62,297 nt of DNA from Lachnospiraceae bacterium (GCA_017437785.1 JAFRXH010000066.1:1-62297); one strand, 5' to 3'. Numbered from the stretch's first letter, positions 7,798 to 16,300 are shown. Notes: generated from the letters alone by a model not told the origin. Numbers and translations are program-made.

Positions 7798-8901
7798 ATG
7801 CCTTCAACGATCACCATAAACATGAACAAGAAACCCATATATGATATCAGGATCGAAAACGACTTTAAAGCCTTACCTGAGGCGGTAGCGGGCCTGGGCT
7901 TTGAGGGGAAGCGTGCTGCGATCGTCAGTGACAGCAACGTGGCGCCTTTATATGCTGATGAGATAAAGACACTTCTTGAGGGAGTGTGTTCGGAAGTATT
8001 CGTAGTTAGCTTTGAGGCCGGCGAAAAGAGCAAGAACATGGATACCGTAACCACGATCCTTAGGCAGTTTGTTGAGCATAAGATGAACCGGCACGACTTT
8101 GTTATAGCCTTAGGCGGCGGAGTGGTCGGAGATGTGGCGGGATTCTGCGCGGCCATCTATATGCGCGGGATCGATGTTATACAGGTGCCTACATCACTGC
8201 TGGCACAGGTCGATTCGTCTGTGGGCGGAAAGACCGGAGTGGATCTGGATGCATACAAGAATATGGTGGGAGCATTCAAGATGCCCCGCCTGGTATATAT
8301 GAACACGGCTACATTAAAAAGCCTTGATGCCAGACAGTTTTATTCCGGTATGGGAGAAGTAATGAAATACGGCCTTATCATGGACGCTTCCTTCTATGAG
8401 TGGATAATATCAAAGATGTATGAGATCCACGACAGGGATGCGGATACCTTAGAGGAGATGATCGCTCACTGCTGCGCGTGCAAACAGCGTATAGTAGAGC
8501 GCGATCCCCACGAGGAAGGCGACAGGGCTTTGCTTAACTTCGGTCATACTATCGGCCATGCCATAGAGAAGGCTAAGAATTTTGAACTGCTGCATGGTGA
8601 GTGCGTAGCGCTTGGCTGCGTGGCAGCGGCTTATATCTCGTTTAAGAGGGGCAAGCTTTCGACAGAGGAATATTACGAGATACGTGATATGTTTGTGCCT
8701 TTCAAGCTGCCTATAAGCATCGATGATATAGATGCACAGAATATCGTCGAGCTTACACGTTCCGATAAAAAGGCGCTCGACGGCGGTATTAAATTCATAC
8801 TGCTTAAGAGAGTGGGCAAGGCATATATCGACACAAGCGTTACGCGCGAGGAGATACTTGAAGGCGTAAAAGAAATAGAATACAGGGAAGATAACGAATG
8901 A
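7798..8901 (+). CDS. aroB: 3-dehydroquinate synthase
   Basis: AroB catalyses the second shikimate-pathway step, DAHP to 3-dehydroquinate, using NAD and a divalent metal. The NAD-binding GGGVVGDVAGF near residue 105, the PTSLLAQVDSSVGGKTGV segment near 130, the metal-ligand Glu in GMGEVMKYG near 185 and the His ligands in NFGHTIGHAIE (about 245) and LLHGECVALG (about 262) are all present. The length of 367 aa is standard. AAGGAG at 7780-7785 precedes the ATG. The stop overlaps lspA by 4 bases. Confidence 0.96.
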   Translation: MPSTITINMNKKPIYDIRIENDFKALPEAVAGLGFEGKRAAIVSDSNVAPLYADEIKTLLEGVCSEVFVVSFEAGEKSKNMDTVTTILRQFVEHKMNRHDFVIALGGGVVGDVAGFCAAIYMRGIDVIQVPTSLLAQVDSSVGGKTGVDLDAYKNMVGAFKMPRLVYMNTATLKSLDARQFYSGMGEVMKYGLIMDASFYEWIISKMYEIHDRDADTLEEMIAHCCACKQRIVERDPHEEGDRALLNFGHTIGHAIEKAKNFELLHGECVALGCVAAAYISFKRGKLSTEEYYEIRDMFVPFKLPISIDDIDAQNIVELTRSDKKALDGGIKFILLKRVGKAYIDTSVTREEILEGVKEIEYREDNE

Positions 8902-9446
8902 AAACTATAGACAGAAGGCTTATCTGGATACTGGATATATTGATCTTTATCTTGGCTGTGGCGCTCGATCAGATAACAAAAGCTATCGTCAGGAGCAAGC
9001 TTGCGCTGTACGAGGCTGTTGATGTAATACCGGGAGTGTTCCAGTTCCTCCATTCCGAAAATACCGGAGCCAGCTGGGGCATACTGCAGGGCGGTAAGGT
9101 ATTGTTTGTGATCATCGCATTTGTAGTTTGTGCCGGGATCATATATTTTATAACAAAGATACCCGGAAAGACAAAGTTTATAAAGCTGAATATAGCTTTG
9201 AGCCTTATAGTATCGGGGGCAATAGGTAATGTGATCGACAGACTGCATAAAGGATCTGTTACGGATTTTCTGTATGCAAAGATCATCAATTTCCCCGTAT
9301 TTAACGTAGCGGATATCTTTATCGTATGCGCTACTGCATGGCTTATGATAATGATCATCTTTGTATATAAAGATGAGGAGCTGGATTTTATGGGTTCAAA
9401 GAAGGGCAAAAAAACCTCTTCCGGCAAGGGGGAGGATAAAGCTTGA
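8898..9446 (+). CDS. lspA: Lipoprotein signal peptidase (SPase II)
   Basis: This membrane aspartyl protease cleaves the signal peptide from lipid-modified prolipoproteins. Four hydrophobic segments are visible (about 9-29, 65-88, 95-115, 132-155). The conserved HSENTGASWG motif (about 52-61) and the catalytic Asp residues in GNVIDRL and FNVADIF are intact. A Lys/Gly-rich tail after the last helix (about 165-182) is longer than in many homologues. It overlaps aroB (ATGA) and rluD (TTGA), so translation is coupled. Confidence 0.95.
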   Translation: MKTIDRRLIWILDILIFILAVALDQITKAIVRSKLALYEAVDVIPGVFQFLHSENTGASWGILQGGKVLFVIIAFVVCAGIIYFITKIPGKTKFIKLNIALSLIVSGAIGNVIDRLHKGSVTDFLYAKIINFPVFNVADIFIVCATAWLMIMIIFVYKDEELDFMGSKKGKKTSSGKGEDKA

Positions 9447-10369
9447 GCGAATACCGCTTTGTGGTAAATGAAGAAGGGGAAGACGAGCGGCTGGATAAAT
9501 TATGCGCGGAACTCTGTCCGGACAGCTCACGCTCCTTTATTCAAAAGCTCATAAAGGACGGGGCTGTACTCGTCAATGAAAAGTCTGTTAAAGCATCTTA
9601 TTCTTTAAAAGAAGGCGACAGGATATTTATCGATCTGCCGCCTGCCGTTATACCCGATATAGAGGCAGAAGATATCCCGCTTGATATCGTATATGAAGAT
9701 AAAGACCTGCTGGTGGTCAATAAGCCCAAAGGGATGGTCGTACATCCGGCTCCGGGACACTACAGCGGGACTCTGGTAAATGCGCTTATGTATCATTGCC
9801 ATGATCTGTCCGGTATCAACGGTGTGATGAGACCCGGGATAGTCCACCGGATAGACAGGGATACCAGCGGGCTTTTAGTGATCTGCAAAAACGACAATGC
9901 ACACAGATCGATAGCGGCCCAGCTTAAAGTGCACAGCATTGAAAGGGTATATCAGGCTGTATGCGTGGGCCGGCTTAAAGATACGGACGGTACCGTTGAT
10001 GCGCCTATCGGGCGTGATCCGAATGAACGCAAGCGCATGGCGGTACACAACAGTCTCCTTCATGCCAAGGAGGCGGTCACACATTATCATGTGATAGAGC
10101 AGTTTGAAAACCATGCGTATATCAGCTGCCGGCTCGAAACGGGACGTACGCACCAGATAAGAGTCCATATGGCACATATAGGGCATCCGCTGCTGGGGGA
10201 TGAGGTCTATAATCATTTAAGATCCAATATACGCCCTGAGGAGCCCGGACAGGTATTGCATGCCGGCGTTTTGGGTTTTGTACATCCGCAGAGCGGCGAA
10301 TTCATGCGCTTTGAAGCACCGCTGCCGCAGTATTTTCAAAATTTACTGAAAAAATTGAAAAAACAGTGA
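9443..10369 (+). CDS. rluD: RluA-family 23S rRNA pseudouridine synthase (RluD-like)
   Basis: An N-terminal S4 RNA-binding domain (about 14-75) is followed by the pseudouridine synthase domain, with catalytic Asp in HRIDRDTSGLLV near residue 138 and the LETGRTHQIRVH motif near 230. Next to lspA is the usual Firmicutes position (ylyB in Bacillus). The precise uridine target cannot be told from sequence alone. The start is TTG, overlapping the lspA stop, with GGGGGAGG 8 bases upstream inside lspA. Confidence 0.92.
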   Translation: MSEYRFVVNEEGEDERLDKLCAELCPDSSRSFIQKLIKDGAVLVNEKSVKASYSLKEGDRIFIDLPPAVIPDIEAEDIPLDIVYEDKDLLVVNKPKGMVVHPAPGHYSGTLVNALMYHCHDLSGINGVMRPGIVHRIDRDTSGLLVICKNDNAHRSIAAQLKVHSIERVYQAVCVGRLKDTDGTVDAPIGRDPNERKRMAVHNSLLHAKEAVTHYHVIEQFENHAYISCRLETGRTHQIRVHMAHIGHPLLGDEVYNHLRSNIRPEEPGQVLHAGVLGFVHPQSGEFMRFEAPLPQYFQNLLKKLKKQ

Positions 10370-10405
10370 ACAAATTGCAAGTAAGTGTGTTATTATTGAT
10401 ATGTT

Positions 10406-11779
10406 ATGAAGATGAATGATGATGATAAAAAAAGATATTTCAGTATGGGGCTGACCTTTTTCCTGTCAGCCTGCGCAGTGATCATTTTCCTGATGGCGTT
10501 ATTGCATTTGACGGAGATATCGGAAGGTATCGATTCGATATTAAAGATCGCTACGCCGGTTATAGACGGACTGGTGCTTACTTATTTTATGGCGCCGGTC
10601 GTAAACAGCATAGAGAATAAATGGCTGTACGCCAAGCATTCGGACCGTATTTTTAAAGGGCGCGAAACCGGAGAGAAGCGCGGCAAAGCAAAGCGGAAAG
10701 TCAGAGCGGTATCGATATTTATCACTTATATACTGTTCATATTAGTGGTAGTTGGATTTTTCTGGATCATAATCCCCGATATCGTGGGAAGCGTTCAAAA
10801 CATCAGCAAAAATTTTCCTGTTTACCAGTGGAATCTGGCCGTATGGATGGATAAGATGCTCATCAAGTATCCGCAGCTTGATGAAGCTTATAATACGCTT
10901 ATGAATAAGTATTCCGATCCCATAAACCAGTGGATAAACGAAAACATATTCGGGCGCGTAAATGAATTTGCGATGACTGTTTTATCCGGCGGTTTCAGTA
11001 TCTTAAAGGCTATCTTTAATTTCATAATCGGAATGATCATCGCGCTGTATCTTTTAGGCAGCAAGGAGCTGATGATAGGCCAGGCTAAAAAGATAGTATA
11101 TGCACTGATGAAAAAGGATACGGCAAATGCGTTCATTTACAATGTGCGTTATACCAACAAGATCTTTCAGGATTTCTTCGTAGGCAAGATAGTCGATTCC
11201 GTCATAATCGGACTCCTGTGCTTTATAGCGACCACGATAATGCGCACGCCTTATGCGCTGCTGGTAAGCATAATCGTGGGTGTCACCAATATCATACCTT
11301 TCTTCGGACCTTTTATCGGAGCTATACCCAGCGCCATACTGGTACTTTTAGTCGACCCGAAGCAATGCCTGTATTTTGTAATACTCATAATCATCCTGCA
11401 GCAGCTGGACGGAAATGTCATAGGCCCGCTTATCCTGGGGCAGAAGACAGGCCTTTCCGGTTTCTGGGTCATCTTTGCGATCACGATATTCGGCGGCATC
11501 TGGGGCTTCAAGGGAATGCTTCTGGGCGTGCCTGTATTTGCTGTCATCTATACCGGCGTCAGCAGCTTCATCAGGGCCAAGCTTAAGGAAAAAGGCCTTG
11601 AGGATAATACCAAGAGATATGTTCATGTGGATTATATTACCGAGGAAGGTGAATATGTACGTCTTCCGAAAGAAAGGATCACCAGGGTTTTGAGCGGAAA
11701 AGACTTTAAGAGTATCTTCAGTCATAAGAAAGCCGATAACGAAGAGTCCTCAGATGAAGAAGGAGGGGACGATAAGTAA
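10406..11779 (+). CDS. AI-2E family membrane transporter
   Basis: The protein has 457 aa and about eight membrane segments: two N-terminal helices, one near 110-130 followed by an extracytoplasmic amphipathic region (about 135-195), and a C-terminal helical block (about 205-385) containing GVTNIIPFFGPFIGAIPSA, typical of the family. The last 60 residues are charged and cytoplasmic. Members have been linked to autoinducer-2 export or to sodium/proton antiport, so the substrate is unknown here. The stop TAA overlaps the next start by one base. Confidence 0.88.
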   Translation: MKMNDDDKKRYFSMGLTFFLSACAVIIFLMALLHLTEISEGIDSILKIATPVIDGLVLTYFMAPVVNSIENKWLYAKHSDRIFKGRETGEKRGKAKRKVRAVSIFITYILFILVVVGFFWIIIPDIVGSVQNISKNFPVYQWNLAVWMDKMLIKYPQLDEAYNTLMNKYSDPINQWINENIFGRVNEFAMTVLSGGFSILKAIFNFIIGMIIALYLLGSKELMIGQAKKIVYALMKKDTANAFIYNVRYTNKIFQDFFVGKIVDSVIIGLLCFIATTIMRTPYALLVSIIVGVTNIIPFFGPFIGAIPSAILVLLVDPKQCLYFVILIIILQQLDGNVIGPLILGQKTGLSGFWVIFAITIFGGIWGFKGMLLGVPVFAVIYTGVSSFIRAKLKEKGLEDNTKRYVHVDYITEEGEYVRLPKERITRVLSGKDFKSIFSHKKADNEESSDEEGGDDK

Positions 11780-12924
11780 TGCTCACTTATCTTTCTTCGT
11801 ATATCCAGCCCATCATGTGGGCGTGCATGCTGTTTCCACTGGTGGCGGCAGTCTTTACATTTCCCTTTGTAATAAGACAATACAGGAAATACGGCGGTAT
11901 AGCCTTTATGAGGGTTATCGTCGTATATTCTTTTATCCTGTATTTTATGTGCGCATTTCTCCTTACGGTCCTGCCTTTGCCGTCGGTCGAGGAAGTATTA
12001 AAGATGCCTGACCATCCCATAGGATGGATACCTTATGTGGGGCTGAGACATGGGATCGTTGAAAGCGGTCTGTCTATATCTGATCCCGCGTCCTGGAAAA
12101 GATTTCTTAAATGTGATGATTTCCTGCAGTGTTTTTATAATGTGGTAATGACCATACCGCTTGGGATATATATGAGGTATTATTTTAAATGCAGCTTTTT
12201 TAAGACGATGCTCATAGGATTTTTGGCCAGCTTTTTCTTTGAGGCTACGCAGTACAGTGCGCTTTTCGGGATCTATCCCAAGCCTTACAGATATACAGAG
12301 GTGGATGATCTTATCAACAATACGATGGGAGCGGTGATAGGTTTTATCATAGAGCCGCTTTTTGCGCGATTTATACCCAGCCGTGCAGAGATAGATCATT
12401 TATCTTACATTAAAGGCGAGCGTATCACACTGGTACGCAGGCTGTTTGCGGTGGTGATCGATTATGTGCTATTTAATGTGATATTTGCGGCTACCGAAGC
12501 GCTGATAATACCAAGAAACGGAGTGGACATAAAGGTAACTGTCTGCGTCTGGATACTTGAGGGCATAATATACTTTCTGGTATTGCCGGTGATCCTTAAG
12601 GCACGCACACCGGGACAGGCTATGCTCAAGCTTAAGCTGGCACGTGATAACGGTATGAAATTAAAGGCCGGCATGATAGTAAAAAGGAATTTCATGCTGT
12701 ATGTCGTTGAGTTTATGATCTTAAATGCGACGGGATTTTTGATGTCGGGCCTGGTCAATGTACTGCTTAGCTGGCAGAGCAATTCCTTGAAAATTATACT
12801 TTTATTCGGATTTTTCAGTGTGGGTATTGTTGTGGTGATGATGTTTTATGTGCTTCGCTGCCTGAAAAAATATAATGTGATGCCGCACAGCCATTACAGC
12901 CATACGGTTGAGATATCATATTAA
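11779..12924 (+). CDS. VanZ-RDD two-domain membrane protein
   Basis: Residues about 40-200 form a VanZ-like unit with four to five helices, including NVVMTIPLGIYMRYYF and FFFEATQY motifs. Residues about 210-380 form an RDD unit, recognisable by RRLFAVVIDYVLF, where an Arg and an Asp lie in the first helix, and TPGQAMLKLKL. This fusion is known in Firmicutes, where its role is uncertain; VanZ confers low-level teicoplanin resistance in enterococci. AAGGAGG in the preceding gene serves as ribosome-binding site. Confidence 0.85.
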   Translation: MLTYLSSYIQPIMWACMLFPLVAAVFTFPFVIRQYRKYGGIAFMRVIVVYSFILYFMCAFLLTVLPLPSVEEVLKMPDHPIGWIPYVGLRHGIVESGLSISDPASWKRFLKCDDFLQCFYNVVMTIPLGIYMRYYFKCSFFKTMLIGFLASFFFEATQYSALFGIYPKPYRYTEVDDLINNTMGAVIGFIIEPLFARFIPSRAEIDHLSYIKGERITLVRRLFAVVIDYVLFNVIFAATEALIIPRNGVDIKVTVCVWILEGIIYFLVLPVILKARTPGQAMLKLKLARDNGMKLKAGMIVKRNFMLYVVEFMILNATGFLMSGLVNVLLSWQSNSLKIILLFGFFSVGIVVVMMFYVLRCLKKYNVMPHSHYSHTVEISY

Positions 12925-12951
12925 AAAACAGAAGATTTTATGCGTTTTTTT
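12923..12951. terminator. Weak bidirectional terminator candidate
   Basis: AAAAAAC (12923-12929) pairs with GTTTTTT (12944-12950) around a 14-nt loop. It lies between convergent genes and reaches the recombinase stop codon. The stem is almost all A-T. Confidence 0.35.
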
Positions 12952-13984
12952 ATGTTTTATCTTTTCTCTGTTTTTTTCTTTGTTCGGCCAGTACCGAACG
13001 GGTTTCCTTCATTTTCTTATCCGTAGCTTTTGCGTAGATGTTGGTTGCAGTGATATTTTTATGGCCTAATTTGCGCTGCAGGGCCAGAATATCCTTTTCG
13101 GCAGCATAAAACTCCATAGCGAAGGACGAACGCATTTTATGCGGCGATAATTTGCGTCCTTTGCCGGGGATCGACGCCAGGGCGTATTTCTTTATCAGGA
13201 CCTCGATGCTCCTTATGGACAGACGTTCGCCTTTATTCGTGGTAAAAAATGCGGTTTCGGGCTTTATATGAGGATCCTTGGCTTTGCGTTCATTAAGATA
13301 ATCCAATAAAACATCTTTGGTTTCGTCGGAAAAATAGATCGTCTGCATATTGCCGCCTTTTCGCGTGATGATCACGGAACATTCTTCAAAGTCAAAATCC
13401 GCAATATCTATACCGTGAAGCTCGGATACACGCATGCCGGTGTCCAATAATAAGGTGACCAGCGCAACATCCCTTAAACGGTATTTATCGTGTTGTTTGA
13501 GCTGCTTGGCGGTCATCCCGGTGCCTGCATCGATGGCGTCCAAGAAACGGACCTGCTCAGCCATGTCCAGATGCAAAACCTCGTCGCTCTGATGAATTTT
13601 AACGCGTACGGCGGCTGCTACAGGATTAAATTCGATCTGGCGGTTGGCTGTCAGATATGTAAAGAATCTTGATAAAGCTGCGCGTTTGCGTGCAAGGGTC
13701 CGTTCGGCCTTTCCCTGGCCTTTGTATATGGTTAAGTATCTTGATATATCCTGTGAAGTTATGCCGCGTATCTGATCGATCGTGATCTTTCTTTTGGCGG
13801 TTTCTGCGAAATCCGGATTATAATTGATCAGATAATCGAAAAACCAGTCAAGCTCGCGGGCGTATGCCAGTCTGGTCGAATTAGCCATTTCGGTGCCGGT
13901 CTCTAATAAAAATGATGTACAGCAATCCGGAAGGTCGTTACAGAAGCGTATTATTTTTTGCGTTAAGTTTTCTTTTCCGAGCAT
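12950..13984 (-). CDS. Tyrosine recombinase, XerC/XerD-like
   Basis: This site-specific DNA recombinase has 344 aa. The N-terminal SAM-like DNA-binding domain covers about 20-125 and the catalytic domain about 145-335. The catalytic set is complete: Arg in DTGMRVSEL, Lys in TRKGGN, His and Arg in SPHKMRSSF, His in LGHKN and nucleophile Tyr in TNIYAKAT. GAGGTGG 5 bases upstream supports the ATG. It is slightly longer than typical XerC/D (about 300). Whether it resolves chromosome dimers or belongs to an old mobile element is not decidable here. The repeats upstream of it could be relevant. Confidence 0.85.
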   Translation of the reverse strand: MLGKENLTQKIIRFCNDLPDCCTSFLLETGTEMANSTRLAYARELDWFFDYLINYNPDFAETAKRKITIDQIRGITSQDISRYLTIYKGQGKAERTLARKRAALSRFFTYLTANRQIEFNPVAAAVRVKIHQSDEVLHLDMAEQVRFLDAIDAGTGMTAKQLKQHDKYRLRDVALVTLLLDTGMRVSELHGIDIADFDFEECSVIITRKGGNMQTIYFSDETKDVLLDYLNERKAKDPHIKPETAFFTTNKGERLSIRSIEVLIKKYALASIPGKGRKLSPHKMRSSFAMEFYAAEKDILALQRKLGHKNITATNIYAKATDKKMKETRSVLAEQRKKQRKDKT

Positions 13985-14083
13985 TTATACCACCTCAGAT
14001 AAAAATAATCGCATACAGAGCCATTTAATGTGTATGTGTATAATTGTGTATAAGTGTTTATATCTATGGTTTACAATAACTAT

Positions 14084-14111
14084 ATTATATCACTCTCCCT
14101 CAAAAATGCAA
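14084..14111 (-). promoter_or_regulatory. Promoter candidate for the recombinase
   Basis: On the minus strand TTGCAT (14111-14106) and TATAAT (14089-14084) are 16 bp apart. The leader would be about 95 bases. An operator-like imperfect dyad (about 14120-14142) lies just upstream. Confidence 0.5.
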
Positions 14112-14150
14112 GTCATAATTGCGTAAAACTGTAATTTAACGCATACATAC

Positions 14151-14285
14151 ATTTAAAGCACCCTTCTCTCCTCAAGGCGTCAAGACGGATTTCGTGAGCA
14201 GACTGTCGTAAGCACGCTTACGAACAGGCTGCGAATGAAATACGGATTGTTAGTTGTGGGGAGGATGCTTTAACCTCCCCACAAC
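14151..14285. other. Nested inverted repeats, possible structured RNA
   Basis: TTAAAGCA (14153-14160) pairs with TGCTTTAA (14266-14273). Inside lies a central hairpin TCGTAAGC/GCTTACGA (14206-14213 with 14216-14223) extended by imperfect arms. A separate perfect 12-bp stem (14253-14264 with 14274-14285) competes with the outer pairing. There is no open frame or T-run. The stretch 13985-14677 holds no convincing gene. Confidence 0.45.
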
Positions 14286-14287
14286 GA

Positions 14288-14363
14288 TATCCCATAGATT
14301 ATCTGCGGTATATTATGTACAGGCATTCTGTAATCTGTTTACCCGCAGATAATCTATGGGATA
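14288..14363. repeat. 21-bp perfect inverted repeat at the edge of the 36-bp array
   Basis: The 21 bases at 14288-14308 are the exact reverse complement of 14343-14363, with 34 bases between. The right arm is the first unit of the tandem array that follows, so the left arm is an inverted copy of that unit. Confidence 0.8.
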
Positions 14364-14610
14364 ACGCCTTGAGATTTCCGGGGATAATCTAAGGGATAAC
14401 GCCTTGAGGTTTTCTGCAGATAATCTATGGTATATCGCCTTGAGGCTTTCCGGGGATAATCTATGGGATAACGCCTTGAGGTCTTCTGCAGATAATCTAT
14501 GGGATAACGCCTTGAGGTCTTCTGGGAATAATCTATGGTATAACGCCTTGAGGTTTTCCGCGTATAATCTACAGATTAACGCCTTGAGCCCCCGTGGATA
14601 ATTTTCCACG
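14343..14610. repeat. Tandem array of about seven 36-bp repeats
   Basis: The core ATAATCT recurs at 14349, 14384, 14420, 14456, 14492, 14528 and 14564, at steps of 35 or 36 bases, each followed by TATGGGATAACGCCTTGAG-like sequence. A decayed copy lies at 14598. The whole unit is conserved, so this is not a CRISPR array. Because 36 is a multiple of three, frames stay open on both strands (12-residue repeats), but I do not consider them coding. Confidence 0.85.
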
Positions 14611-14642
14611 AAAAAACCTCCGTTATCACACGGAGGCTTTTT
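14611..14642 (-). terminator. Terminator of the LysM gene
   Basis: CCTCCG/CGGAGG stem (14617-14622 with 14631-14636), with A-run on the left and T-run on the right. On the minus strand it ends in TTTTTT. Confidence 0.8.
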
Positions 14643-14677
14643 CTTCATATCATCAACGGGTATTATGGGGGAGCTTT

Positions 14678-15046
14678 TTATCTGCTGCAGATGTATTCCA
14701 TAGAATAATACGGTAAAACTATCGTCTGGCCCACCACCAGCTTATCGCTGTTTAAGTGGTTGATCCTTTTAACATCGTTTATATATTCGCTGTAGCTCAT
14801 GCCGTCAGGGCTTTTGAATTCCTCTGCATAGCCCCACAGCGTGTCGCCTTTCTCTATACGCACATTATCATAATATTTATAATATACATTCTGATCTTCG
14901 CCTACGGCATCGGCTTTTTTACCGGGCAGCATCGATAAAGCTGCAGATGCAAATATTATGATCAAAGCCCATATAACAGCCAGTTTTTTAATACGCCTGC
15001 GGTACCAGCTTTTTTTCATTAATCTGCGGAATCTTTTTATACTCAT
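14678..15046 (-). CDS. LysM-domain membrane protein, YneA-like SOS gene
   Basis: The 122-aa protein has a very basic N-terminus (RFRRLMKKSWYRRRIKK), one hydrophobic segment (about 24-41) and a C-terminal LysM domain (about 62-115), starting VRIEKGDTLWGYA and ending VVGQTIVLP. This is the plan of Bacillus YneA, a cell-division inhibitor made during the SOS response, which also lies divergent from lexA. GGGAGGT 8 bases before the ATG supports the start. The promoter has consensus elements with an SOS box between them. Function as a division inhibitor is inferred from architecture, position and regulation. Confidence 0.8.
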   Translation of the reverse strand: MSIKRFRRLMKKSWYRRRIKKLAVIWALIIIFASAALSMLPGKKADAVGEDQNVYYKYYDNVRIEKGDTLWGYAEEFKSPDGMSYSEYINDVKRINHLNSDKLVVGQTIVLPYYSMEYICSR

Positions 15047-15075
15047 AATGCTTACCTCCCTATATATTTGTTACC

Positions 15076-15178
15076 GAACAAATATTCCGAACAACTGTTC
15101 TTTGGATATGTCTGCATTATAACGAACAATTGTTCTGATGTCAAGCATATTTCGAACAAATGTTTCGAAAATCTGTTC
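15076..15178. promoter_or_regulatory. Cluster of LexA binding sites (SOS boxes)
   Basis: Two perfect GAACN4GTTC boxes lie at 15089-15100 and 15124-15135. Three one-mismatch relatives lie at 15076-15087, 15154-15165 and 15167-15178. They occupy the region between the LysM gene and lexA. Confidence 0.85.
15116..15144 (-). promoter_or_regulatory. Promoter of the LysM gene
   Basis: On the minus strand a perfect TTGACA (15144-15139) and perfect TATAAT (15121-15116) are 17 bp apart. The SOS box at 15124-15135 lies wholly within the spacer, so LexA binding would block RNA polymerase. Confidence 0.85.
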
Positions 15179-15189
15179 CGAAAATATGT

Positions 15190-15218
15190 TTGCATTTTGT
15201 GAAGCGTTATGCTAATAT
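15190..15218 (+). promoter_or_regulatory. lexA promoter
   Basis: TTGCAT (15190-15195) and TAATAT (15213-15218) with a 17-bp spacer. Two imperfect SOS boxes end 11 bases before the -35, consistent with autorepression. Confidence 0.6.
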
Positions 15219-15247
15219 ATAAAAAACACTTCCGGAGGATTTATTAT

Positions 15248-15865
15248 ATGGGTGAATTCAAATTATCAAATAAGCAGGAAGAAATACTTACTTACATAAA
15301 AGATTTTACGCTGGCCAAAGGATATCCGCCCACTGTCCGTGATATCTGCGAAGCGGTTAATCTTAAGTCTACTTCTTCGGTACATGCTCATCTTGCTACT
15401 CTTGAACGCAACGGATTTATAAGAAGGGATCCGACCAAACCGCGTGCTATCGAGATAATAGATGAAGGTTTCCAGATGGTACGTCAGGAAATGACCAGCA
15501 TTCCCATTGTCGGGCGTGTTGCTGCCGGCGAGCCGATACTTGCCAGTCAGAACGTCGAGGGTTATTTCCCTCTTCCTGCTGATATGGTCCCCAATGCTCA
15601 GACATTTGTGCTTAAGGTCAAGGGCGAGAGCATGATTAATGCCGGTATACATTCCGGCGATTCTATCTTTGTGGAAAGCTGTAATACTGCCAAGAACGGC
15701 GATATTGTAGTAGCGCTCATAGATGATTCTGCCACGGTAAAGACATTCTATAAAGAAAAAGACCACATCCGTCTGCAGCCCGAAAATGACAATATGGATC
15801 CCATCATTGTTGATGAATGTACCATCTTAGGCAAGGTGTTCGGAGTGTTCAGGCTTTATAAGTAA
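15248..15865 (+). CDS. lexA: LexA repressor
   Basis: LexA represses SOS genes and cleaves itself when RecA is activated. The N-terminal winged-helix domain (about 1-70) has the recognition region [13 protein letters not shown]. The cleavage site is A93-G94 in VGRVAAGEP, and the catalytic pair is S128 in KGESM and K165 in ATVK. The length of 205 aa is standard. An upstream in-frame ATG at 15209 is rejected because GGAGG lies 8-9 bases before 15248 and because 15209 falls within the promoter. Confidence 0.97.
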   Translation: MGEFKLSNKQEEILTYIKDFTLAKGYPPTVRDICEAVNLKSTSSVHAHLATLERNGFIRRDPTKPRAIEIIDEGFQMVRQEMTSIPIVGRVAAGEPILASQNVEGYFPLPADMVPNAQTFVLKVKGESMINAGIHSGDSIFVESCNTAKNGDIVVALIDDSATVKTFYKEKDHIRLQPENDNMDPIIVDECTILGKVFGVFRLYK

Positions 15866-15895
15866 TATAGTATATTCCTTTCCATTCCCATAAAA

Positions 15896-15931
15896 AACGG
15901 CAGGTCAATGAAGTTTCAAAGACCTGCCGTT
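15896..15931. terminator. Bidirectional terminator between lexA and rsfS
   Basis: An 11-bp perfect stem (15896-15906 with 15921-15931) with a 14-nt loop, A-run on the left and TTTTG-like sequence on the right. It serves lexA and the rplU-rsfS operon. Confidence 0.75.
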
Positions 15932-15952
15932 ACCTTTTGTTTTCTTTGCTGT

Positions 15953-16300
15953 TTATATTTCTTTGGGATCAACGCTTTTGCCGTCTTTCCATATCCTTTC
16001 AAGATCATAGAAAAGGCGGTTTTCCTTATCAAATACATGGACTATAACATCGCCGTAATCCATAAGTATCCAATTGGCATTCATATATCCTTCTATCTGC
16101 CTGGGAGCCACGCCGGCCCTGCCAAGGCGCATATCGATCTCATCGGTTATAGCCTGCACCTGGTTTACATTGTTACCGCTGGCTATAATAAAGTAGTCGC
16201 CAAGGCTTGATACTTCGGCAATGTCCAGTACGCGTATATCCTCAGCTTTTTTTTCTTCCATTGCATCGATGATGATGCGTGCCATTTCCTTTGATTCCAT
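15953..16300 (-). CDS. rsfS: Ribosomal silencing factor RsfS
   Basis: RsfS binds ribosomal protein L14 and prevents subunit joining in starvation. The 115-aa protein shows the family pattern: AEDIRVLDIAEVSSLGDYFIIASG near residue 20, a central amphipathic helix, and ANWILMDYGDVIVHVF near 75, ending in RIWKDGK. An ATG at 16300 and a GTG at 16306 both fit. I choose the ATG because GAGAGG lies 10 bases upstream of it and only 4 from the GTG. It is the last gene of the operon and overlaps or abuts yqeK. Confidence 0.93.
   Translation of the reverse strand: MESKEMARIIIDAMEEKKAEDIRVLDIAEVSSLGDYFIIASGNNVNQVQAITDEIDMRLGRAGVAPRQIEGYMNANWILMDYGDVIVHVFDKENRLFYDLERIWKDGKSVDPKEI

Noticed and set aside
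7737-8156. 139-codon minus-strand frame opposite aroB
   Set aside because: It is antisense to a solid aroB gene and its C-terminus is the translated RFFATLRMT repeat.
14343-14610. CRISPR array
   Set aside because: There are no unique spacers; the whole 36-bp unit repeats. No cas gene is in the window. The same holds for 36098-36485.
14313-14648. 111-codon minus-strand frame with 12-residue repeats
   Set aside because: Its first codons are the terminator hairpin of the LysM gene and the rest is the 36-bp tandem array, which stays open because 36 is a multiple of three. The plus strand is equally open.
15209-15247. N-terminal extension of LexA
   Set aside because: The ATG at 15209 lies within the promoter -10 region, and a good ribosome-binding site precedes 15248.
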